Shown here in pieces: positions 6,241-14,248 of a DNA stretch of 18,787 nt (the first letter of the stretch is position 1; the number at the start of each line of letters is the position of its first letter). The position numbers were made by a program, and so were the translations under genes. Below the pieces are notes generated by a model that saw only the letters and a program-made list of their open reading frames with translations, was not told the origin of the DNA and ran no database searches. Origin of the DNA: Candidatus Bathyarchaeota archaeon (GTDB lineage: Archaea > Thermoproteota > Bathyarchaeia > Bathyarchaeales > DTEX01); contig JAGGUU010000070.1 of NCBI GenBank assembly GCA_021158305.1, positions 1 through 18,787 on the forward strand. Reading direction: 5' to 3'.

Positions 6241-7518
6241 ATGAGAAAAATGGCGGAAATAAGCATATCTAAAGAAGAACGTGAGAGGAGAATAGCTTGG
6301 TGGCGGGAAGCTAAATTCGGCATGTTTATCCATTGGGGACTTTACGCGATACCTGCAGGGATGTGGAAGGGAAAGCTGATTCCCGGAATAGGCGAGTGGA
6401 TTCAGTTTCGCGCAAGGATACCCGTTAAGGAATATGAAAAACTCGCTAAACACTTTAATCCTGTGAAGTTTAATGCTGAGGAGTGGGTTAAAGTTGCTAA
6501 GGACGCCGGGATGAAATATATCGTTATAACTGCGAAGCATCATGACGGCTTCTGCATGTTCCATACGGAGCTAACTGATTACAATATTGTGGATGCGACG
6601 CCATTCAAGCGCGATCCGATGAAGGAGCTAGCTGAAGCTTGCAGAAAAGAAGGATTAAAATTCGGATTCTACTATTCACAGCTACTTGATTGGCATCATC
6701 CCGACGGCGCCGGCAACGATTGGGATTACGATCCAAACAAGAAGAACTTCACCAGATACTTGGAGGAGTACGTTAAACCCCAGCTTCGAGAACTGCTCAC
6801 AAATTACGGACCGATCGCCATTGTATGGTTCGACATATACTCCCCGACACCCGAGATAGCGAGGGACCTAAGAGCATGGGTTCACAAATTTCAGCCAGAT
6901 ACTATAGTTAGCGGACGTATAGATCCCGGCAGATGGGATAGGGGAATCGGAGATTACGTGGAGCTGGGAGATAACGAGATACCTGAGAAAAGGATAGAGG
7001 AAGACTGGGAAACCCCTGGGACGATAAATGATACTTGGGGCTTCAAAAGCTACGATCATAACTGGAAATCTTCAGGAGTAATAATTCAAAAAATGGTTGA
7101 TATCGTGAGTAAGGGCGGCAATTATCTACTCAATGTCGGTCCAACAGCTGAGGGGGTAATTCCGGAACCATCAGTACGAATCCTAAGGGAAGTAGGCGCA
7201 TGGCTAAAGAAGAACGGAGAGAGCATTTACGGCGCTAGAGCTAGTCCAATCGATACCCGACCGGAAGACCCGTACAAGTTTACCGCCAAGCCCGGTAAAC
7301 TATACGTTCATGTTTTAGCATGGCCATGGAATGGAGAATTAAGACTGACTGGAATCAAGAGCGAAGTAGATAAAGCGTACTTCCTAGCGGATCAAACGCG
7401 TGAAGCCTTGAAATTTAAGCAGGAAAATGAAGAGGTAGAGCTGCATCTAGGTGAGAAGCCTTTAGATCCCGTAGATAACGTTATCGTTTTAGAAATGAGT
7501 AATGAAGGATGGCCCTAG
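6241..7518 (+). CDS. Alpha-L-fucosidase, glycoside hydrolase family 29
   Basis: Retaining enzyme that releases alpha-linked L-fucose. GH29 motifs appear in order: WWREAKFGMFIHWGLYA near the N-terminus, YIVITAKHHDGFCMF, GLKFGFYYSQLLDWHHPD, then IAIVWFDIYSP. The Asp of WFD (codon 6832-6834, residue 198 from ATG 6241) occupies the nucleophile position. The NYLLNVGPTAEGVIP segment follows, and a short C-terminal beta region completes about 425 residues, a full-length single catalytic domain. No signal peptide or anchor is visible, so it probably acts inside the cell on imported oligosaccharides. In Sulfolobus solfataricus the GH29 gene is split over two frames joined by programmed frameshifting; here it is one intact frame. 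TTG 6232 and ATG 6250 are alternative starts. A convergent MFS transporter gene follows. Confidence 0.92.
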   Translation: MRKMAEISISKEERERRIAWWREAKFGMFIHWGLYAIPAGMWKGKLIPGIGEWIQFRARIPVKEYEKLAKHFNPVKFNAEEWVKVAKDAGMKYIVITAKHHDGFCMFHTELTDYNIVDATPFKRDPMKELAEACRKEGLKFGFYYSQLLDWHHPDGAGNDWDYDPNKKNFTRYLEEYVKPQLRELLTNYGPIAIVWFDIYSPTPEIARDLRAWVHKFQPDTIVSGRIDPGRWDRGIGDYVELGDNEIPEKRIEEDWETPGTINDTWGFKSYDHNWKSSGVIIQKMVDIVSKGGNYLLNVGPTAEGVIPEPSVRILREVGAWLKKNGESIYGARASPIDTRPEDPYKFTAKPGKLYVHVLAWPWNGELRLTGIKSEVDKAYFLADQTREALKFKQENEEVELHLGEKPLDPVDNVIVLEMSNEGWP

Positions 7519-7550
7519 ACTATAAAGGAGCCCCGTCCAGAAAATCCTCA

Positions 7551-7562
7551 TTTATTTTTTCC
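7551..7562 (+). terminator. T-rich terminator after the fucosidase gene
   Basis: TTTATTTTTTCC, about 33 bases after the stop and in a convergent intergenic region, fits an archaeal T-run terminator. Confidence 0.4.
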
Positions 7563-7628
7563 AAATTGCTTCTCTCTAATTTGAAAGATAGAGGATGATG
7601 CGGAATAATCTTTTACCAAAACCTCCCT

Positions 7629-8807
7629 TTAATCACTCAGCGCACGCCTTATATTGCTCCAGCTTAGCCCTCCCATGAGGAGGGCGGCAGCTAATGAGCT
7701 AATAAGCCAGAAGATTACAGCTCCATTCCAACCTTGAACATCAACTATCCATCCGATGAATGGATCAGCGAATGTTGAGCCGATGTATCCTATGCCGTCA
7801 ATAAATCCTGCTACGCTTGCCGCGCCATAAGTGTCCTTATGCTCCATAGGTATCACGGTAGCCATTAGGATATGCGGTCCATAAAGCGTCAAGCCTGATA
7901 GAAATAGTAGGGCTATACCCATCTGAAAACTGTAAGGAGCCATATAATAGAACGCGAGCAGTGTGAGGCTGAGCGAGAGAATCAGCATAAATATTACTGT
8001 TTGTCTCCCTAATTTCTCAGCTCGATCTGAGAGCCATCCAGAGATCGCTGAGCCCACTATCCCCCCAATCGGTATCATGGCGGCTATGTATCCAGCTATA
8101 TCCATTGATAGACCGTACATTTCAAAGAGGTATGATGGAGCCCAAAGAGTGAATCCGCTTCTTACGAATTGAAGCAACATGTATGCTAAGGATATCGTTA
8201 TGAGCTCCTTAGAGAGCAGGATCTGTTTAAATCTGGAATTAATCTTGGGAAAAGCAGTTTTTCTAACTTGTCTACTTCCTTCAGGTTTCTCATCCACACA
8301 TAAATAGAAGATTATCGCCATCAAAACCAGCAATAAAGATGGTGTTAAGAATGCAGTTCGCCATCCAAAATTCGCCGTGATGTATCCTAGCAATGGCCAT
8401 GCTATCATGTTACCTACAAGGAAGCATGACCCAAAGATCCCTCCAACCGTGCCTAAGCCTGATTTAAACCAGTTACTTATTATCTTGACTACAGATGGCC
8501 ATCCTGTTGATTGAGCATATCCATTTATGCTCCATATTACCACGAAGAATATAAGCAAGTCAGCATAGCCAAATAATAGACTCATAACTGCTGATAGAAC
8601 CAGTCCTAGAACAGCTATTCTTTTCGCCCCTAGACTCTCAACTAGCTGACCATTCACAAACTGACCTATAGCGTATGATGCTGAGAACGCGCCACCGATG
8701 AGTCCCAAAGCGAATCTTGAGTATTCTAGGTCTCTACTTATTGAAGGGAGAGCTACGGAGAAGTTAAGTCTAGCCAAGTAGTATGAAGCATAGGCTATAT
8801 ACGTCAC
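7629..8807 (-). CDS. MFS transporter, organophosphate:phosphate antiporter (OPA/GlpT-UhpT) type
   Basis: An integral membrane protein with about 12 hydrophobic segments. OPA signatures are clear: YASYYLARLNFSVALP at the N-terminus, NGYAQSTGWPSVVK (residues 95-108), and QFVRSGFTLWAPSYL. Arg 13 and Arg 216 align with Arg 45 and Arg 269 of GlpT, the two residues that bind substrate phosphate, so phosphorylated sugar or glycerol uptake in exchange for phosphate is likely. The first legal start is GTG 8807, but it cuts into membrane segment 1. The frame continues upstream as LNSAQRRVFLV, which resembles the family, up to a stop at 8844-8846 just behind a perfect Shine-Dalgarno. The true start may therefore be about 8837 (see findings). 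It lies downstream of a phosphohydrolase and another MFS gene on the same strand. Confidence 0.88.
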   Translation of the reverse strand: MTYIAYASYYLARLNFSVALPSISRDLEYSRFALGLIGGAFSASYAIGQFVNGQLVESLGAKRIAVLGLVLSAVMSLLFGYADLLIFFVVIWSINGYAQSTGWPSVVKIISNWFKSGLGTVGGIFGSCFLVGNMIAWPLLGYITANFGWRTAFLTPSLLLVLMAIIFYLCVDEKPEGSRQVRKTAFPKINSRFKQILLSKELITISLAYMLLQFVRSGFTLWAPSYLFEMYGLSMDIAGYIAAMIPIGGIVGSAISGWLSDRAEKLGRQTVIFMLILSLSLTLLAFYYMAPYSFQMGIALLFLSGLTLYGPHILMATVIPMEHKDTYGAASVAGFIDGIGYIGSTFADPFIGWIVDVQGWNGAVIFWLISSLAAALLMGGLSWSNIRRALSD

Positions 8808-8844
8808 TAGGAATACGCGTCTCTGTGCAGAGTTTAAATCAGCT

Positions 8845-8852
8845 CACCTCCA
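8845..8852 (-). promoter_or_regulatory. Perfect Shine-Dalgarno ahead of the OPA transporter
   Basis: On the - strand GGAGGTGA is fully complementary to the archaeal 16S rRNA tail. The in-frame codon 6-7 bases downstream is TTA (8837-8835), not a standard start. The annotated GTG is 37 bases away. TTTAAAC just after it could instead act as a TATA box for a leaderless GTG. Confidence 0.45.
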
Positions 8853-8918
8853 TCCACGACCAGATAGCCTTAGAATATGAGATTCAACCAAAAATAAAAT
8901 AATCCTAGGTCAAACGAT

Positions 8919-9743
8919 TTAGGGACGATCGATTATGCTTTGTAAGATCTGGCTTACGACGCGACCTCTCCATTCCATAGGCTTCTCTATGCCTAGAAGC
9001 GCAGCTATCGTTGGCGCTGTATCTATGATGTTAACTGGCTCTCTTAATTCAAGATTCGATGGAATCCCTGAGCCGCTGATGATCCACGGAACGATCAGAT
9101 CTTCCGGCATCTTCGTTCCATGGGTCTTTTCATGACCTCCGTGGTCGCTGGTGACGATAAAGACGGTGTTTCCGGCGGCATCGGATCTATCGATGGCCTC
9201 GAGTATCTTTCCAATCGCGGCGTCTGCGTTTTCGACCGCTTCGAGGTAGCCGTCCGTCATCCATCCATACTTATGTCCAGCTGCGTCTGTGTGGCCTAGA
9301 TAAATAAAGGTGAAGGAGGTAGGCTTACGTGAAAGGTAATCAGCAGCAAGCCTCGCGATCTCTAAATCTCCTTGAGGTTCTTCGGCGTTATCAAGGAAAA
9401 ATGATGCATTTAGCGATCCAGGCTTCGAAAGATCGCGGAGAGGCTCCCAATTATAGAATGAGGCGGTCGTCATTCCCTCAGAGTGAACGAGATCTATGAT
9501 GCTCGGAATCAAACGATCGGATGCATTCCACGTATTCGTTATTATTCCATGATGTTTTGGGTCTGTTCCTAGTAACATTGATGCTATACAGGGCAAAGTT
9601 ACTGAAGGCATAACCGTTCTAGCTTCAAACGTATAAGCACCGTTATTTACCAAGCTGTCTATGCTCGGCGTTTTGGCCTTCTGTAGTCCGTCGGGTCTAA
9701 GGCCATCCACAACGAAAAGTACTACGGAGTTCACTCTACCCAC
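8919..9743 (-). CDS. Alkaline-phosphatase-superfamily hydrolase (type I phosphodiesterase/nucleotide pyrophosphatase family)
   Basis: A two-metal phosphoesterase. All expected ligands are visible: Asp 13 (VVDGLRPD), the nucleophile Thr 49 (PSVTLP), Asp 153 and His 157 (GHTDAAGH), Asp 200 and His 201 (SDHGGHE) and His 208 (THGT). At 274 residues it is compact, without the large insertions of eukaryotic enzymes. There is no signal peptide, so a cytoplasmic role is likely. Start GTG 9743 has GAGGG about 8 bases upstream and an AATATAAG TATA element at 9797-9804. It sits between two MFS transporter genes, one of the phosphate-ester type, which suggests it trims an imported phosphomono- or diester. 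The exact substrate cannot be read from sequence. Confidence 0.85.
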   Translation of the reverse strand: MGRVNSVVLFVVDGLRPDGLQKAKTPSIDSLVNNGAYTFEARTVMPSVTLPCIASMLLGTDPKHHGIITNTWNASDRLIPSIIDLVHSEGMTTASFYNWEPLRDLSKPGSLNASFFLDNAEEPQGDLEIARLAADYLSRKPTSFTFIYLGHTDAAGHKYGWMTDGYLEAVENADAAIGKILEAIDRSDAAGNTVFIVTSDHGGHEKTHGTKMPEDLIVPWIISGSGIPSNLELREPVNIIDTAPTIAALLGIEKPMEWRGRVVSQILQSIIDRP

Positions 9744-9796
9744 TTGGTTTCCCTCTAATTCACTGATGCTAACGTGTGCACATTGCGAGAAAACAA

Positions 9797-9804
9797 CTTA
9801 TATT
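9797..9804 (-). promoter_or_regulatory. TATA box for the phosphohydrolase gene
   Basis: On the - strand this reads AATATAAG and predicts a start near 9776, giving a leader of about 30 bases with GAGGG. The rest of the interval 9805-10023 shows no gene; it has only a minor TTCCA/TGGAA hairpin near 9892. Confidence 0.4.
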
Positions 9805-10023
9805 GTTTACTAACCTGTCTAAAAAACAACCGCTAATTGATAAGATAAGCGTTAGACTCATCTCAGCGTGATTGCATGAGAAAGAGTTTATCTTCCATCT
9901 TGGAAATCATTGGAACCTGCTGATTCTTGATAGGTCAAAAAGGTGAAAAAATCTTGGTCTTCGACTCTCCAATATATTGCTACCTTTTCTCAACCATCAT
10001 TGCGAGCTTATAGAGGATGCCTT

Positions 10024-11289
10024 CTAAAGTGTATGGGTGATAAATGTATCTGGAATGCGCATCAGTATAGGTATTGAGACCAATACTTCGATCAGTACAG
10101 GTAACAACAGGACCAGCTCCATCTGACCAGCTTGCCATAGGAAACCACCGAGCATCGATGCGAAGACTGCGAAAATGCTGAATATACCTGTGAATCCAAA
10201 TAGCCTCCCTCTCTTCTCAGCTGAGACGCTCTCCCAGTACATTGTAATAAAAGGAATGAAGCTGACGCCGCCTATGCCTCCCATCAACCCTATTGCTCCA
10301 AGCACTCCCAAGAGGATGAGAACCTCCGGGCTTGGCGCTAAGATTAATAATATATTGCCTAGGTATGAGAAGGGACGTAGTATTAAGAAGACCTTCTTTC
10401 TTCCGATCTTGTCGGCCAGTCTACCCATCGGGATCTGTAGAAGGGCTGAGGTTACTATGCTGAGTGTGCCCAATACGCCTAGAATGTAAGGGTCTGCGCC
10501 TTTTACTTGAACCATCCATAATGGGATGAAAGGCATGGCGACATTCATTCCAAACTGCCTTAAACTCATAATGATCGCCCAATGTTTGAGCCATTTTTCA
10601 CTCTTAATTACTTCTTTAAAGTCTTCAATAAAGCTGATTTTCTTTGAGTTGAGTTTAGATCTGAACTTTTTTGCTGAAGAATAGGCTGGTAGAGGCTTAA
10701 GCATGATACTGATGAAAAGAATGACGAATATTATTGCAGCGAACTGAATGAAATATAATGGTCGAATGCCTTGTGCATTTATTCCTCCAAAGTATGAAAC
10801 TACCATAGATGCAATCATCGGTGCGAAGATGCTTGGTATGGCCCAAATAGTACGTGAGAAACCCATCGCTAAACTTCTCTCCTCTGGTTTTGTGGTTCCA
10901 ACAATAATTATGTCCGTGAGGGGCATAATTAGCCTCATGCTAATCTGGGTTAAGATGATCGCTGGGATCAGCATCCACCAGTTGACTGCGTAGCCGTAGA
11001 TTCCGGAAACGACTGCCGATAGGGCTAATCCGAAAATTATGATCTTCTTTACGCCGTATCTATCGATGAACCAGCCTGTGGGAGCCGAGATCACTGAGTT
11101 AACTAGACTTCCAACACTATTTAAGGAGCCTAACTCAACTGGGTTCGCTCCTAAAGCCGTGGCGTAAAGCTGATTATACTGAGATGGAAGGCTATTGGTC
11201 CAGCTATAGAATCCAATGGCTACAAGCATCACCTTGAACCTTCTATCAAGACCCCTGAAGAAGCTCAAGAGTGCCTTGTAGAGACTCAT
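10024..11289 (-). CDS. MFS transporter of unknown substrate
   Basis: A 421-residue integral membrane protein with about 12 hydrophobic segments. MFS motif A appears in both halves: GWFIDRYGVKKI after segment 2 and GRLADKIGRKKV in the second half. A basic cytoplasmic loop (AKKFRSKLNSKKISF) separates the halves. No substrate signature is recognised; it is clearly different from the OPA transporter downstream. The gene is probably the first of the - strand set: a TATAAAGG element at 11345-11352 predicts a start near 11325. ATG 11289 begins MSLYKALLSFFRGLDRRFK, a typical cytoplasmic N-terminus. The aldo/keto reductase remnant lies immediately upstream. Context suggests uptake of a sugar or phosphoester. 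Confidence 0.85.
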   Translation of the reverse strand: MSLYKALLSFFRGLDRRFKVMLVAIGFYSWTNSLPSQYNQLYATALGANPVELGSLNSVGSLVNSVISAPTGWFIDRYGVKKIIIFGLALSAVVSGIYGYAVNWWMLIPAIILTQISMRLIMPLTDIIIVGTTKPEERSLAMGFSRTIWAIPSIFAPMIASMVVSYFGGINAQGIRPLYFIQFAAIIFVILFISIMLKPLPAYSSAKKFRSKLNSKKISFIEDFKEVIKSEKWLKHWAIIMSLRQFGMNVAMPFIPLWMVQVKGADPYILGVLGTLSIVTSALLQIPMGRLADKIGRKKVFLILRPFSYLGNILLILAPSPEVLILLGVLGAIGLMGGIGGVSFIPFITMYWESVSAEKRGRLFGFTGIFSIFAVFASMLGGFLWQAGQMELVLLLPVLIEVLVSIPILMRIPDTFITHTL

Positions 11290-11344
11290 CTCAACATTCC
11301 TTCAATCGAATGGATTTAGATCAAGCAAACAGACCGACCGATCT

Positions 11345-11352
11345 CCTTTATA
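11345..11352 (-). promoter_or_regulatory. TATA box for the second MFS gene
   Basis: On the - strand GTGTATAAAGGAG contains TATAAAGG, about 25 bases before a predicted start near 11325 and 56 bases before ATG 11289. Confidence 0.4.
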
Positions 11353-11363
11353 CACTGAACATA

Positions 11364-11702
11364 CTAAGTGCGTCTAGATATATTTTGTTCGTCAACTTCC
11401 TTCTCCGCTCTAACAGCCGCTTCAAGCTCCCCAATGGTCTTTTTCCCACCAATACAATATGCACGTACGGAATGCTGAAGGCAGTATCTCAAGTCTTCAT
11501 CAGCTCTATTTGCCGATTTTCCTCCGCCAAGAATCTTCATGAGGCAGATCCCTTTTCCAGCCTTATAGAGTCTCTTAACCGTCGAGCACATGAAGCTTAA
11601 ATCTCCTTCACGGATGTGAAGACCTTCCATGTTTAATACGATTAAAATCTTCTTCACCTCTAGAACCTTCGCCAAAGATGAAGCTACATTTGCTGAATGA
11701 GA
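11364..11702 (-). pseudogene. Aldo/keto reductase, C-terminal remnant
   Basis: The frame reads SHSANVASSLAKVLEVKK, then LNMEGLHIREGD, KRLYKAGKGICLMKILGGG, LRYCLQHSVRAYCIG and a terminal KKTIGELEAAVRAEKEV. This follows the last third of archaeal aldo/keto reductases (the GISTHS.. region, the GKG..MK.LGGG strand, and a VxxxxIG end). The N-terminal two thirds, including the catalytic Tyr region, are missing. A TAA at 11703-11705 interrupts the frame exactly within the expected G-I-S-T-H motif. The only start is TTG 11675. No remains of the 5' part are readable in 11706-11874. It is most likely a dead 3' fragment; a short expressed protein is less likely. Loss probably followed rearrangement at this boundary of the - strand block. 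Confidence 0.6.
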
Positions 11703-11874
11703 TTATTTTTCGGCGTGGCTAAAGTTTAGCTCTGCTCTAGCGCCTAGGCAACCGCGGACACAAACGTAACTTTATTGATGATTTATTGACCTCTAGCAGA
11801 AGCTATTAGTTAAAGACTTTTCCAAATGTTTAAAATTGCGGGATGAAGATTCTCTTTTGGGCAGTCTATAGGTT

Positions 11875-12573
11875 ATGTACCATTGGGGGCTGGTGGGTAT
11901 GAGCTGGGAGCCGTCCTTTTATAGATATGCAGCGGTTGTTAAGAATCTACGCGGCGTCATTTATTATCGTGAAGGATTCGAGAATAGACTTAAGTGGCTT
12001 CTATCGAGATTCAAATATAGAAGTCTAGGCGTCCCGCCTTCTTTAGTCAGATTCATGCCTAAGAGGAAAGTCTTAATAGAGCTTGCGTATCCGGTTCATG
12101 CGGTTAAAGAAGCCGTTAAATTATTCTCTGAAGTTATGTCTCCAGAGGCTGCTGAAACCTTATGCTTAGCATCCTCATACATAAGCCCCATAATGGCTAT
12201 TGGAGGACTGGATGATTTCCAGCCTGCAATAGTTGAAACTATTAGGACGACGGCTGAGCTTGATGATAGAAGCTGGAAGCTCCACATGCGCATAGCCGAC
12301 TACACAACTCTAGACTTCTATGCGTGGTCTACTAAGAACGCTCTAGAAGCCCTAATGAATGATCGTTTAGAGGATGCGTTGAAGGAGAGAGCCTCCCGAA
12401 TTATAGATGATGAAAGACGATACTGGAGGCTGAACCCTGGGAGTGGCAAAGTGTTCCTCGCTTACCTAGATCCTCTAAAAATAATCTGTGATGCTGGATT
12501 TAGGAATAGATTCATAAAGCTTGGGAATGATGTTGCCTCTGTTCTTGGCTTAGTTGCGGCATTAGCTATATAG
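11875..12573 (+). CDS. Unrecognised protein, 232 residues
   Basis: I do not recognise this protein. It is soluble in appearance, with basic stretches (RLKWLLSRFKYRS, RFMPKRK) in the first third. A helical middle follows (HAVKEAVKLFSEVMSPEAAETLCLASSYISPIMAIGG), then an acidic region (TTAELDDRSWKLHMRIADY) and a hydrophobic C-terminus (ASVLGLVAALAI). Conserved-looking residues such as GGLDDFQPA and DDERRYWRLNPGSGK are candidates for an active site but match no motif known to me. A GTTTAAAAT TATA box (11828-11836) predicts a start near 11857, 18 bases before ATG 11875; ATG 11899 is the alternative. The length, the typical base composition and the promoter argue for a real gene. It is followed by a stop-proximal hairpin and then the ECF gene. 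Confidence 0.65.
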   Translation: MYHWGLVGMSWEPSFYRYAAVVKNLRGVIYYREGFENRLKWLLSRFKYRSLGVPPSLVRFMPKRKVLIELAYPVHAVKEAVKLFSEVMSPEAAETLCLASSYISPIMAIGGLDDFQPAIVETIRTTAELDDRSWKLHMRIADYTTLDFYAWSTKNALEALMNDRLEDALKERASRIIDDERRYWRLNPGSGKVFLAYLDPLKIICDAGFRNRFIKLGNDVASVLGLVAALAI

Positions 12574-12589
12574 TAACCTTATGAGGTTA
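12574..12589 (+). terminator. Hairpin directly after the 232-residue gene
   Basis: TAACCT-TATG-AGGTTA forms a perfect 6-base stem with a 4-base loop, starting at the base after the stop codon. It has no T-run, so it may act in 3' end processing or message stability rather than termination. Confidence 0.35.
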
Positions 12590-12669
12590 AAACGCGATGA
12601 TGTAAAGTGATATATTCTATTTCCTTAAGGCTTCATCCAGCCATCCGCAGATCATTAATGAACTTAAAA

Positions 12670-12679
12670 AATATATAAG
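12670..12679 (+). promoter_or_regulatory. TATA box for the ECF/radical SAM/AIRS operon
   Basis: AATATATAAG, centred near 12675, predicts a start near 12700, 4-5 bases before ATG 12705. The message is almost leaderless. Confidence 0.6.
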
Positions 12680-12704
12680 TTAGAACTTTACTATTTTCTT
12701 CGAT

Positions 12705-13193
12705 ATGAACGCCAAATCAATAGGGGCAGTAGCAGTCTCCACGGCTCTCACAACGGTTATGACATGTATAATGTTTCCCCTACCAGAACCCTTAGGCTAT
12801 GTAAACTTAGGCGAGGTAGCGATCTTTACGTTCTCCCTGCTGATGGGGCCGCTTGTAGGAGGCTTCGCCGGCGGCGTGGGTTCGATGCTCGCGGATATCA
12901 TACTGGGTTATTCATCGTATGCGCCGGCAACGCTTGTAATCAAAGGATTTGAAGGTTTCATCGTAGGTTATCTCAGAAGGTTCAATGAGATAGTCGCGAT
13001 GGCTGTGGGAAGCATAAGCATGATACTCGGCTATTTCCTTTACGACTATATCCTCTACGGCCCCGTTGCTTGGATGGATCTGATATTCTTCGTAGCCTCA
13101 GCGATAAGAATAGTTATATCATACGTGTTGATCAGGGCGCTGAGAGCCCAGTTAAAGACAAAATACTTGGACGAGATATGGCTTAAGAGATGA
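12705..13193 (+). CDS. ECF-type transporter substrate-binding (S) component
   Basis: A 162-residue membrane protein with five or six hydrophobic segments. It resembles S components of energy-coupling-factor vitamin importers: GYVNLGEVAIFTFSLLMGPLVGGFAGGVGSMLADIILGY followed by YAPATLVIKGFEGFIVGYL is the typical N-terminal half (COG4720-like). The S component captures a vitamin or other small molecule and normally needs an energising module (two ATPases and a T protein), none of which is in this window, so a shared module elsewhere is expected. The ligand is not evident. It ends 6 bases before the radical SAM gene, so the two are co-transcribed; the ligand may be a precursor or product of that pathway, which is inference. 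Confidence 0.8.
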   Translation: MNAKSIGAVAVSTALTTVMTCIMFPLPEPLGYVNLGEVAIFTFSLLMGPLVGGFAGGVGSMLADIILGYSSYAPATLVIKGFEGFIVGYLRRFNEIVAMAVGSISMILGYFLYDYILYGPVAWMDLIFFVASAIRIVISYVLIRALRAQLKTKYLDEIWLKR

Positions 13194-13199
13194 ATCAAT

Positions 13200-14243
13200 A
13201 TGGGAAGTAAAACGTTCAAGTACTTCCTTTCACTCATCTATGGCCCAGCTCGATCTAGAAGATTGGGTCTATCATTAGGCGTTAATCCATCACCGCTTAC
13301 ATGCTCATTTAACTGTGTGTATTGTGAATGCGGCGAAAAGGCTTATTACGTGGGGTCTCCGGAGAGAGTCCCAATAAAGATCGCTCATGAAGTTGTCTAT
13401 AGGTCTCTGGAGCAAGTACTCGATGAAGGAGGAGAATCCAGACTTGATACAATAACATTCTCCGGCACGGGCGAGCCGACTCTCAACGACGAGCTAGGTC
13501 TTATGATTAAGGATGCTAAGGCACTTGCAGATACGCGTGTAACGGTCATCACAAATTCCTCGTTACTTCATAGAAGATCAGTTAGGGAAGCGTTAGGCTC
13601 GGCGGATGAAGTGATCGCTAAGTTAAATGCTTCGTCTCAGAGGACTTTCCTAAGTATCAACAGACCTGTGGACAAGTCTCTGAGCATAGGTGATATCATA
13701 GAGGGCTTGACGAAATTCAAGCAGGAATCATGCAGCTCCCTAACAATCGAGATCCTTCTAGTCGACTTGGAGGGATCCAAGGGAAACTCAAGTTTGGAAG
13801 AGATTAAAGGTCTATCCGAGGCTCTGAGGAAAATAGAGCCTGACAAGGTTCATATTCATACAATAGCGAGGTATCCCTTAGAAAGCTATGTTCATCCAGT
13901 ATCTCGTGGAAGGATTCTTGAGGCGGCCTCCGCCTTTGAGAAGGTTCTGGGACGAGGAAGGATTCATACGTATAGCAGCGGAGCTCTTAAATACTCAATC
14001 TTCCGGTCGACTCTGCTTGGCTATCTTAAGACAGGAGATCCTGAAGCCTATAGGCGTCTAATTGAGGGTTCCTACAAATGTCCTTTTACGGGTCGATCTC
14101 TGAATCCGATGAATTTCTGCTACTGTGCATCATGTGGCTTAGTATTCTCCATGAAAGAGGCTAGAATAAGGCTCATCGACGATGAATATGTTCTTCTATG
14201 CCCAAAATGCTCAGCCGATCTCCACAGATCTTCCGGAGGTTAA
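13200..14243 (+). CDS. Radical SAM protein with C-terminal zinc-ribbon region
   Basis: Radical SAM enzymes use a 4Fe-4S cluster and S-adenosylmethionine for radical chemistry. The start YGPARSRRLGLSLGVNPSPL, followed by CSFNCVYC (Cys 35/39/42, CX3CX2C), is typical of the COG0731-like group. TFSGTGEPTLN is the SAM-binding GGE-like motif, and VTVITNSSLL and IAKLNA follow as in that group. From about residue 290 a separate domain contains CPFTG, CYCASCG and CPKCSAD, which looks like a zinc ribbon or an extra Fe-S site. The reaction is unknown; COG0731 includes tRNA-wybutosine-type relatives but the extra C-terminal cysteines and gene partners differ. It is translated together with the ECF gene (6-base gap), and its 3' end carries the Shine-Dalgarno of the next gene. 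Confidence 0.82.
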   Translation: MGSKTFKYFLSLIYGPARSRRLGLSLGVNPSPLTCSFNCVYCECGEKAYYVGSPERVPIKIAHEVVYRSLEQVLDEGGESRLDTITFSGTGEPTLNDELGLMIKDAKALADTRVTVITNSSLLHRRSVREALGSADEVIAKLNASSQRTFLSINRPVDKSLSIGDIIEGLTKFKQESCSSLTIEILLVDLEGSKGNSSLEEIKGLSEALRKIEPDKVHIHTIARYPLESYVHPVSRGRILEAASAFEKVLGRGRIHTYSSGALKYSIFRSTLLGYLKTGDPEAYRRLIEGSYKCPFTGRSLNPMNFCYCASCGLVFSMKEARIRLIDDEYVLLCPKCSADLHRSSGG

Positions 14244-14248
14244 GATTC

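Noticed and set aside
6241..7518. Programmed frameshift as in the Sulfolobus fucosidase gene
   Set aside because: The frame is continuous through all GH29 motifs.
11271..11600. Open frame of 109 codons on the + strand
   Set aside because: It lies opposite the aldo/keto reductase remnant and the MFS start region, and shows no family similarity or promoter.
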